25,527 bases of DNA, taken from the NCBI GenBank assembly GCA_009801015.1, contig VHZZ01000564.1:37740-63266 (forward strand), given 5' to 3'. Under the pieces are notes generated by a model, which had not been told where the DNA came from, searched no databases, and worked only from the letters and a program-made list of their open reading frames with translations. Position 1 is the stretch's first letter; the number at the start of each line of letters is the position of its first letter. Below are positions 17,192 to 25,527 of this stretch, one piece after another. The DNA comes from Silene noctiflora. Its lineage: Eukaryota; Streptophyta; Magnoliopsida; Caryophyllales; Caryophyllaceae. A program made the position numbers and the translations under genes.

Positions 17192-18958
17192 GGAAACTTT
17201 TAATAATATTGGTATAGTTATTTAGTCCATAGAAAGGCGTGTGGATATATTTATACCGTTTATACCAAGTAGCAAACATTGAAGAACTAGATGATGCAAG
17301 AAAGATTGATTTTACAATTAGAAAACTCCAATTAAAGGCTTAATAATATACTTCCTTGTATCCCATTTCCAAAATACGAGTAACACATTTCTTAAGAAAA
17401 ATATTGAAACATACTAAAGTATAAAACTAGAGAAGCGGAAGACCAAAAACTGAAAGGGGAAGAAACACCTCTATTGTAGTCGGGTTTTTGGAAATTCCAA
17501 ATAGACCAAAACATCTATTCTTTTACTAAGTATCTCTTACGGTTTTAGGAGCAAATCTACCAAAACAAATACACTAATCAGTCTAATGAACCTTTATGTT
17601 TGTCTTTTCGTTTCAAAGAAATTCTTTGTAGACGAAAGAAAATCAGTTGAGAATTGAGATAGAAAGACTATCTTTTGGACTACCTATAAAATGCGATCAA
17701 CCAAGGAGTCAAGCATGAGAAAGCCAGCTTGAGGACGTACAATATTAACTTGTACTCCGTATCACTTGTGAGGAGCAGAGAAAACTCTCGAAATACCACT
17801 GAGTACTTTAAGATTTTGACCATCATGCAAAAACTTAATTAAAAAATTAATACTCACGAGTCCAATATTTATCGAGTAAAATTGTTCTCATGCTATGAAC
17901 CTCTCGAACCATTGTATCACTCAAAAGTCACAACTCAAATAGCTCAATTACATATGTATCATATTGTTGAATTTCAAAGGAACAAATGAAGTTTCAACGA
18001 ATGAAATAGCTGGCATTCTTTTCAAAAGGAACAGGTATTTGGAAAAAAAATAAAAAAATAAAAAAATAAAAAAAAATAGGACAAAAAGAGAGGCGAAGGA
18101 AGGAGAGGGGAAGACAAATGCTTTTCCTTTAAATCTTATACTACTTCGAATGACGAAGAGATTTTAATTACGAGGGCAAAATGAATCACCTTTTTTACCC
18201 AAACCCAATTCAAACAAATGGCTAATCAAAACGTGGATGTTAAAAGTTAAAACAAAATATCACCAAATCATAATCTCATGATCGTGTTTTAGTAGTTATG
18301 TACGAGTAACAATTATTTAATTGTTGTCATTCCATCAGTGTCTAAATTATTAGAATCTCGTAATTAATTCTCTACTAGTTCGATACTTTCATTCAAATAA
18401 AGAATCAGATCAGATTAACAGGAGTATAGATGTTTTAGAAATCTATCTTGTCTCTACTTGCAATTCTAACCGGTCCACAACACAGAATCCTACTCATAGA
18501 ACTCGAATGGTAACAACCACCCTTTTTAAGCTCTTGTTCTCATCTTAAAGTATGAACCCATAAAAGAACGCGATATTTTCGAACTTAAGGATACTACTTG
18601 AGAAGCGCATGAGGGTAACAACACCACCATTACCCTGAGGCCTAATGCATCAGCTAGAATTTCCTGATGACGATGATGAGGTAAGAAAATAGGTGACCCC
18701 TAAGTTAAAGCACAAAGAGATTATTTGCCGATTAACAATAATGACAAATGCATCTGCACAAAATGCTTAGTGAGGCATTCGTTTTTATTAAAAATAAAAT
18801 AAAAAAGATAAACAAATCAACTCCTGATTTTTATCCTCCATGGCTCCATGAAATGATTGTTTCACTCACAGGACTGAAGAAATAATCTCCATGATAATTC
18901 AAGAGATATAGGATGATTGGAAACGGATCCCTAAGCATAAAGACAACAGTGCATTGGA
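17192..18958. other. Unassigned spacer
   Basis: No supported gene or RNA. A stretch near 17347 (TACTTCCTTGTATCCCATTT) resembles one terminus of a Stowaway-type element, without a visible partner. An A-rich tract of AAAAAAAT-like units lies at about 18041-18077. Confidence 0.4.
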
Positions 18959-19213
18959 TCATTTGAAAATTTTGGACTGAAGAATATTGTCAAAAAACAA
19001 ACGAAGATGATTTTGGCTCTCATTCTTCATTGCAGGAGTATATGTACGGCAATCATCAAAATAGAGAAGATGAATGCAAGGAATAACCACTTCAGGAAGT
19101 TTTCGAAAATTGATCCATCTTATTTCATCATCTAGTTCGTTCAAGGAATTAAGAGTTTTTAGCCTTACTAGCTGATACTCAACTTTTACCCTCACACGTT
19201 CATCATTGCACAA
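18959..19213 (-). other. Unrecognised open frame, doubtful
   Basis: An 84-codon minus-strand frame opens at a TTG, not ATG, and lies about 460 bp past the stop codon of the lyase gene, on the same strand. Its composition is less biased than that of chance AT-rich frames (for example ELDDEIRWINFRKLPEVVIP), so it might be an exon remnant. I do not recognise the family and see no convincing splice sites or upstream exon. It could equally be chance. Confidence 0.2.
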
Positions 19214-19676
19214 TGAACCCTACTCATATTCACCCTCGACGACTCACTGCAAGTGTCAGATTCGGCAATCTTGTGGGAACAAATAAACCGGCATATTTAC
19301 AGCATCAAGTGTGTCATATTGTGTCGACGCACAACCTGTGGGTCAAACTGAAGTTTTGATGTGAGATAAATTTGTACGGCTATCTTTTTATCTCGCTCCC
19401 CTAAACCCCAAAACTTGTAGAAGCACCTCTACGAAGAGCATAATAAAAGTAGTGATATACCCAAACTAAATAAATGGCTTAGCTTAAGTCTTCTAGAATT
19501 GGCAAGTTTATAGACATTCAAGGTCACTCCAATTGTAAGCATATCAAAAAGAGCATAAAATTAGTGCCAAGCAGAGTTTTGGTCGAAGTAAACATAGTAC
19601 ATTTCATATCGATACATATTACCTGATTAATGAATTTTTCAGGTAAAATGTACAGAAAAGAAGAGGTATGAGTTTC

Positions 19677-22600
19677 TTACAACTTGGATGCATGAGCAAG
19701 GGTTTTTCTCAACGCAGTGGCCGCCTTTGACCCAGATGGCCGGCCCAGGTGCTTGCAGATGAAATCACCAGCCAGTAAGAGTTTCTGCATGTCGATGTTG
19801 GTTTCTACTCCAAGTCCATTGAGCATATATACTACATCCTCAGTGGCTACGTTACCCGATGCACCCTTAGCATATGGACAGCCACCAAGGCCTGCAATAG
19901 ATGAATCCACTGCACTAATGCCCATCTACAAACAAAAACAGAAAAGGACATATTGGTATGGTTAAGCAGCTATCTAAAGGCATGACTACCAAAACCCGAA
20001 ACTTGACAATAATACGTTCAGAAAGGGGTGGGTGGTGGACTGGTGGGGGGGGATGTTTCAAAACTTTGGCATGTAAAAGAAAAAAAAAGTGCATTACCTT
20101 TATCCGTACCAGAATTTATGCATTCCACTTTGGTTAGTCAATAGTTTACGTTTCTTTTTAATGTATGTTTTGTGTGGTAGAAAATGAATGAAAGAATCCC
20201 TTGTTCACTTGCATGTGCTAACATAAGAGAACGATCTAAAATCAAATGTAATTATTGACTTGACTGGGATACGGGTAGTAGGACTACAAAACCATATAAG
20301 ATAATAAATCAACAAATTCTTTAGTTCTAAGAACAAGACATTACAAGCTACATAATCCAATATCCCATAAAGACTTTCTTACTTGAAGAGAGATGAGAAT
20401 GTTGGAGAGAGCTTGTCCGTATGTATCATGAAAATGGACAGCAAGCTTCTCAACAGGGAGAACATCCATAACAGCTTCAAGCATTGGAATAACAGTACCT
20501 GAGATGGAGGCAGAAAAGGAAGCCTGAGGAAGCTGATTTCAATACAAAATGAGAGGAATAGATACCGCTAAGCAGCGAATTAGACATAAATGTCAACTAA
20601 TTACCCACAAAAAACTCCTAGAGAACACATTTCTTAAAACCAAAAGGAGTGATTTGACCAATGATTTCCTCTAGGAAGAACTGAAGACTGTCACCATAAT
20701 TCCAACTGCTGACTCCAGTGAACAAGTTTTACAGACAATCGATCTATGTGTGTCATCAGAGTAAGTTATTTTCAGAACATTTTCTTCAGTCGATTTCTAG
20801 ATGTGTGTACTGTTCAAAATTTAAGTAAAGATAAACTTTTCAAAATGTCCTCAACGTGAGTAGCATCATCAATTCATCACATGTATATTTAAACAAAAAA
20901 AATATCAACTATAGTAGGGGACTATCACAAGGGGATTAAGGGTTTCTTTGGACCGGGGGATTTGGAGGTAACCTACTCCATTCCCCCTCCCTTCCATTAC
21001 CTTCCCCTCTTATTTTTGTATCCAAATATACCCTAAGGGTGTGTTTGGATGGAGGGATTTGGAGGAAAAGGAAAGGGGAGGGGGGGGGATAGTAGGGAGT
21101 TTAAAATCCTCGTTTAGATAGCAAATAAGAGTGGAGGGAAATGGAGGGGGAGAGATTTTCCATCCTCCAAAGCAAATCAAAATCTTCCACCTTAGGAAAG
21201 ATTTGGAGGAAAATTGTATCCAAACATCCATTCCTCATTCCCCCTCCCCTTCCCTTCCCTTTCTTTCCCTTCTCTCCTTCCCCCTTCCCTCCCTTTCCCT
21301 CCTATTTGGGTATCCAAACAAAGCCTAAGAGTGTGTTTAAATAGTAAAAGTGGAGGGAGAAAGAGGGGAGGAGGGAAAGGGAAAGAGAGAGAAGGGAAGG
21401 GGGGAAGGAATGAGGAAAGGATTTTTCCCTTCAAATCTTTCCTTTGTTGGAGGGATTTTGTTTAGGGTTGGAGAAGGGAAATAGTATCCCTCTAAATCCC
21501 CTCCCTTTCATTTCCTTATTGCCCCATATGTTATCCAAACAAGGGATTTTGTATCCCTTACCCTCCAAAACTCCTCATCCAAATAAGACTCAAGGTTTTG
21601 TTGTTCAAAATTGAAGTCCTAGAAGGGGGTAGTTGACTCGTGTTGGTTATCTATCAAAAATGTTATAGCAAGGTTTCACATTATTCAGCAATAACCCCCA
21701 AACTATAAACTTGGAGAATTAGGACATACCAGGTGTCCCGATACCTATTGTATCACCAAGAGAGATCTCGTAACAGCCCATGTTAGATAGCTCTTTAGCA
21801 ACATATGCTACTTGAGATGGAGGTATAGCTCCTTCCACTGGGCACCCCACAACGCATGATATGTACCTGAGAGGATTTCAAGCATTACATATGAAAGTAC
21901 ATTCATAATGCTACTAAAACAATGTACAGGTAATAAACAAGTATACAGACCCGCGAACAGGTAAGGAGTGTTTCTTTGCAGCAATAGCTACATCATGGTA
22001 TCGTTTGAGACTCTCTTCAATGCTACAATTAATGTTTGACTTTGAGAAGGACTCTGAAGCTGAAGCAAAAATCGCCACTTCCTTAGCACCAGCTGCAACA
22101 GCTGCTTCAAAACCCTGCTTTAATAATATTGGAAAATTAGCAATGTCTAACTTTCACCAGATTGCCTCAATGAAGATTTGGATACACAACTACATGGCAA
22201 ACAGGTACAGGCCACATTCAAGTTATTCACACGGGTCAGGTGTGTTTTGCCAGGCCTATGCACAACCATGGAAAAAGCTTACCTTGAGATTAGGGGTCAG
22301 TACAGGGAACCGACCACCTTGATTTCGGATTGCTTCCATGACAGCCTTCGCATCTGCAAGCTGCAACAGAGTGATTCTTCAACAATACATTTTAAATTGG
22401 TTTAACATTTCAGGTGGGGCTAGAAGAGGCCACATACACCGATACACGATTACAAAAATGGATTACTGTTTAAATGTCAGAAGTAAGACATTACACCAAG
22501 ACATTTCATAACGAAGAAGTCCACTCAACAGAATCAAAGAGAAGTTCTTACTTGAGGCACCCATTTAGGGGACACAAAACTAGTAGCCTCAACAACGGAC

Positions 22601-23972
22601 AGGCCAGAAGAAGCAAGCATCTTTATCAACTTGATTTTTACATCAGTAGGTACTATGCTTTTCTCGTTCTGGAGGCCGTCTCTGGGTCCAACCTCTACTA
22701 TCTTCACACATTTTGGCAACTTCTGTAGAAGTGGCCCCTGCACTGTTTTACATGTTAAACAATAGAAGAAATTAAAGTAAAGGAGCTCTTAAAGTTTAAC
22801 TAATTATAACTCATAACAAATCACATCAGAAGTATGACTCCACATACCCTATTCTGACTGTATGCTGGGCACGTATCAATGCCTAATGAACTGTAGTTAC
22901 GAGTGTGTGACGCCAAGGCATCAGAACAATTTCTAACCACTCCTTGCTGCTTATTCAGAAAAGCAGGTGACCTAGGTTTTAGAAGTACGTCCCTCACTGC
23001 CGTTCTCCTTGAAATTTTGGTTCTTACAACTTCAGGGCTGGGAAATGAGACATTAAACCAAAATGCAGGAAAAAGTAAGCATGTGAAGAGCAATGTTGAA
23101 GGGTAAGAAGTTCAAAATCTTAAGCAAATCGCAAAAGTAACCATTCCTTTATGCATCATCACAAAATATAGAGAAACAAAGTGTACAAAAAGATTTATGC
23201 AAATACAAAAGAAATCACCAATGATTATTCTTGATTCCAAGATAAAATAACTAAATAAGAGTCCTTGCTGATAGTATACATACAACTCATATGAATGGAG
23301 ATTGGACCCACATGTGATCATCCTTGAAAACAGGTGCTGAAACCAAAGTAATTTTTCAGGCACCAGTGAGCTTTATTTTTGGCCAAGAAAATCAAGTCAC
23401 ACTGGCAAGGGAAACCTAGAGAATTACATCATGATACTACGGAGTGCCGATCAAATAAAATTTCATTCTGGCATGGTCAGTTCTACAAAACGGTGACCAA
23501 ATAAAAAAATCAGAACGAGTATAAATATAATTCACTTAACAGCATTCATAACAAGAAATACTTGAGAAAGCATGCTGGACATTAATTAGAGTCCTATTCC
23601 AAGAGTTTTTCTTTCGCACAAACCTATAACGCAATTGGTTTGATATAAAATGCTCAACAAGCAAAGGCATGTCGCATAACCAAAGCCGATATCTAAACAG
23701 TAATTTAAAGCTAGAATGTATGAACTGTCTACTCACTTGATAGGTACCAGAAGCTGCTTAGTCCCTTCTACAAAGTAAAAATCCCCAGAAGCTTCCAAAT
23801 CTTTTGCTATTACATAACTTACTGAAAACAAGCTTCCGGATTTAACACCATCCGTTCTAGACCATTTCTGAAGACCAAGTTGATCCTCAACAGCTGACAT
23901 CGACGTTGAATTAAAAGATGAGCAAGCCCTCCTCGAAATCGACTTGTTAAAAAGCTTTTTCAATATCATCAT
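19677..23972 (-). CDS. HMGCL: Hydroxymethylglutaryl-CoA lyase, 8 coding exons
   Basis: EC 4.1.3.4 splits HMG-CoA into acetoacetate and acetyl-CoA, the last step of leucine breakdown. Coding exons in transcript order are 23972-23737, 23037-22848, 22737-22552, 22360-22283, 22114-21951, 21866-21730, 20498-20383 and 19925-19677. All introns are GT-AG and all phases close, giving 451 residues. The TIM barrel starts near residue 153. [11 protein letters not shown] holds catalytic Arg161 and Asp162, HFHDTYGQA holds metal ligands His352 and His354, and [14 protein letters not shown] holds catalytic Cys385 and Asn394. The spacings agree with human R41, H233/H235, C266 and N275. The N-terminus [15 protein letters not shown] is basic and Ser-rich, like a mitochondrial presequence; Met25 ([10 protein letters not shown]) is an alternative start matching the shorter Arabidopsis form. 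The protein ends in SKL, a peroxisomal PTS1. Residues about 25-142 are the poorly conserved plant extension. Family assignment is secure; the exact start is less so. Confidence 0.95.
19926..20382 (-). other. Intron 8 of the lyase gene
   Basis: It is 457 nt, with donor GTAAGA and acceptor TTGTAG. It contains a G-rich cluster on the + strand at about 20026-20053 (GGGGTGGGTGG.. followed by eight G), so the transcript is C-rich there. Confidence 0.85.
20499..21729 (-). other. Intron 7 of the lyase gene
   Basis: At 1,231 nt it is the longest intron within the coding region. The donor is GTATGT and the acceptor CTCAG. About half of it is the purine/pyrimidine-rich inverted-repeat array at 20936-21600, which explains its size; most other coding introns here are 84-191 nt. 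Confidence 0.9.
20936..21600. mobile_element. Three tandem inverted-repeat MITE-like units, purine/pyrimidine-rich
   Basis: Three units follow each other, each opening with a GTTTGGAT-type terminus and closing with its inverted complement, sharing CTAAG junctions. Unit 1 is about 20936-21035 (TTAAGGGTTTCTTTGGACC .. TATCCAAATATACCCT). Unit 2 is about 21034-21329 (AAGGGTGTGTTTGGATGG .. TATCCAAACAAAGCCTAAG). Unit 3 is about 21325-21597 (AAGAGTGTGTTTAAATAG .. CATCCAAATAAGACTCAAG). The interiors switch between GGAGGGA-rich and TCCCTCC-rich strands, so each unit can form a hairpin. They are non-coding, and I found no convincing target-site duplication. Confidence 0.7.
23038..23736 (-). other. Intron 2 of the lyase gene
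   Basis: It is 699 nt, with donor GTGAGT after CCTATCAA and acceptor TTTCCCAG. It splits an Asn codon between coding exons 1 and 2. I see no repeat element inside. Confidence 0.8.
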
Positions 23973-23992
23973 AGCAGCTAAACCTCCCCAAA

Positions 23993-24040
23993 CTAAATTT
24001 CGCCTGAAGTTGATGTTTTACCTGCTCTCACGCCTTTCAT
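23993..24040 (-). promoter_or_regulatory. Upstream ORF (15 codons) in the predicted 5' leader
   Basis: ATG at 24040-24038 opens a frame MKGVRAGKTSTSGEI that ends at TAG 23993-23995, 20 nt before the predicted main start codon and in a different frame. It lies in the leader if the leader exon starts at 24045. If 23987-24025 or so were spliced out instead (GTAAAA donor after GAGCAG), the uORF would be lost. Confidence 0.45.
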
Positions 24041-24044
24041 TATT

Positions 24045-25285
24045 CCTGCAGAAAACATCAACACACCTTGTCAAATCATGTAATGGCTTAAAGTTACCTA
24101 GAGCACACTGGTTTATCAACTGTGGTCCGATAGCTACAAAAACACTAGGGCTACATTCCCCACATTTATCTGAATTATCTCTCAGTCTCTCACCTATGCT
24201 AATCGTCTCTCCTGCACCCAATCGATTGCTAGGTTGACATGACCAAGAAGTTTTAGGAATAACATTGCCGCAATGAAACTATCTCGAAACTAATTCCATT
24301 TCAACTTTTCTTTTGCCGCCAATCACGCATTTTAATATGCCTAAAGCAAACATTGATCTAACCTATCAAACGAAGTTGACGGGTTCTTCAAGAAAATGAT
24401 AAATTGAACGTTTAGGCTAACCAACATTGAGTCGACATGTATTTTAACCAGAACCATCAACCACCCCCAAGAAGGCCCAATTTATGACCCCAAACCAACA
24501 GCAAAATGGCATAGACACGAGTACACGACACATAACACTCCCACTTACTTTCAATACATTCCTCCATAATTTAATGATCTCTTCATCTCACTGTTCTTTT
24601 TCCCAAAGGTAACGCTTTGACCATATCCTTCTGCATTTACAATTCTTTTGTTATTATTATTAAAAATACACTGTCCGAGTACAAGAAATTAAATATTCTG
24701 GCATCATAGTTTTTAAAATATTTACGGTCAAAGTTTTGAAACTTTCAATTCATCAAACGGGTAACTGGGTAAGAACATTAGACCATAAAAGTACATCATA
24801 ATCATAAGCGATTCCGAGTAACATAGCTTGTACTTCCTTACATGGAAATGAGCTCTAACCTAAATTTTCCCGATAATAAAACTCAATCTACAAAATTCCA
24901 ATCAACAGTTTAACACAGAATCAACAATTCAGCATAATCTACACAGAAATTACCAATTGCATCAACAAAAACAATCTCAATCAATTTTTTATGGCTAATT
25001 TAGTGATATGTAACAGTAGAAATGTGCAAAAAGCTTGATAAACTAATATGATCAAGTAAAACTTGTGCTTGATAAATTAAACTTAGAAGAATTTATAGAG
25101 ATTAAGGAAATACCAAATATTGGTTAAGGAATAGGATGATTACCACAATCTACAGCTTTATTCGTTGATTATCGAATTCAATTTTCTAGGGTTTTGATTT
25201 TCTGATGATGGAAATAGAAGCGTGTTCAGTTTGAATAAGAATTTTGTTGCTACTCAACTTTGAGTTCGCTCGCTGTTATACCGTC
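24045..25285 (-). other. 5' UTR exons and leader intron of the lyase gene
   Basis: A plausible first non-coding exon runs from about 25285 to 25144, ending TGTAGATTGTG before a GTAATC donor. The acceptor TTTTCTGCAG ends at 24046, giving a leader intron of 1,097 nt and a second exon starting at 24045 that contains the start codon. A frame at 24221-24018 inside this intron is not coding in this model. The model rests on splice-site appearance only. Confidence 0.45.
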
Positions 25286-25312
25286 ACCCGGTATTATTCC
25301 CTACCAAACCTC

Positions 25313-25320
25313 TTATTTAA
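25313..25320 (-). promoter_or_regulatory. Possible TATA-like element of the lyase gene
   Basis: TTAAATAA on the minus strand lies about 30 nt before a plausible transcription start near 25285. It is a weak match, reported for position only. Confidence 0.25.
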
Positions 25321-25335
25321 AACGGAACATATCAA

Positions 25336-25527
25336 TCTATACTATATAATTTAAAAGGTTAAACTAAAGCATTTAATTTAATTACATCATGACATTAGCA
25401 TTTAATTTAATTACATCATGGCATTAGCATTTAATTTAATTTCACTTGGCAATTTTAAATCCTAATAATTTCTATTCATTTTTTATTGATTATTTAATTT
25501 ATTTCTATTCATCTATATCTATATCTA
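25336..25527 (+). mobile_element. Probable Helitron 5' terminus, running off the window
   Basis: TCTATACTATATAATTTAAA at 25336 matches the TC-initial 5' end typical of plant Helitrons and is preceded by A, as expected for insertion between A and T. The CTRR 3' end with its hairpin would lie beyond the window. The sequence after the terminus is AT-rich and non-coding, as in non-autonomous Helitrons. Confidence 0.5.
25368..25454. repeat. 29-bp tandem repeat, three copies
   Basis: The unit starting AGCATTTAATTTAATTACAT occurs at 25368-25396 and 25397-25425 with one mismatch, and as a diverged third copy at 25426-25454. It lies just inside the putative Helitron terminus. Confidence 0.9.

Noticed and set aside
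20026..20053. Strong G-quadruplex in intron 8
   Set aside because: The G runs are separated by one loop of about 12 nt, outside the usual short-loop pattern; noted in the intron entry but not claimed as a structure.
21010..21465. Overlapping open frames on both strands rich in Pro, Phe, Ser or Gly, Lys, Glu
   Set aside because: They are translations of polypyrimidine and polypurine tracts in an intron, open in several frames simply because stop codons are rare in such sequence.
24018..24221. Minus-strand 67-codon frame upstream of the lyase start
   Set aside because: It ends at an in-frame stop before the lyase exon, does not resemble the lyase extension, and lies in the predicted leader intron.
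25368..25454. Possible CRISPR-like array from regularly repeated 29-bp units
   Set aside because: The units are directly adjacent with no spacers and the context is a plant nuclear genome, so it is an ordinary tandem repeat.

Overview
This window looks like nuclear DNA from a flowering plant, most likely a eudicot. The evidence is a multi-exon gene with GT-AG introns, a CLE signalling-peptide gene, a Copia LTR retrotransposon primed by initiator tRNA-Met, decayed plant LINEs, a tRNA-derived SINE, and several MITE families in AT-rich spacer. A lean towards Caryophyllales rests only on the general look of the repeats and is inference.

Region by region (+ strand coordinates). 1-2690 holds a possible LTR scrap followed by a decayed LINE (reverse transcriptase, zf-RVT, RNase H). 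2691-5440 is spacer with two small MITEs and a short tandem duplication. 5443-5800 is a compact single-exon gene for a CLE peptide precursor of 88 residues. 5801-10680 is a repeat field: a minus-strand SINE, a Stowaway-like MITE between two diverged direct repeats, a 5'-truncated LINE whose 3' UTR was hit by a Mutator-like MITE with a 9-bp target-site duplication, a second such MITE in inverted orientation, and tandem copies of another TIR family. 10681-12590 is mostly unrecognised spacer. 12596-17186 is a structurally complete but coding-dead Copia element of 4,591 bp with unusually short 139-bp LTRs and the target-site duplication ACCTA. 17192-19676 has no gene I can support.

19677 to about 25285 (minus strand) is the main gene: 3-hydroxy-3-methylglutaryl-CoA lyase (EC 4.1.3.4), the last step of leucine degradation. 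I resolved eight coding exons by reading splice sites. All phases close, giving 451 residues with every expected catalytic residue, an N-terminal basic presequence and a C-terminal SKL peroxisomal signal. Its intron 7 carries three tandem purine/pyrimidine-rich inverted-repeat units, and a probable Helitron 5' terminus lies just upstream of its promoter.

The two host genes show no direct functional link: one encodes an apoplastic peptide hormone, the other an organellar catabolic enzyme. I did not find a multi-gene system. The most notable signals are the CLE precursor with a second internal CLE-like motif, the dual-targeting signature of the lyase, and the nested, dateable transposon history.
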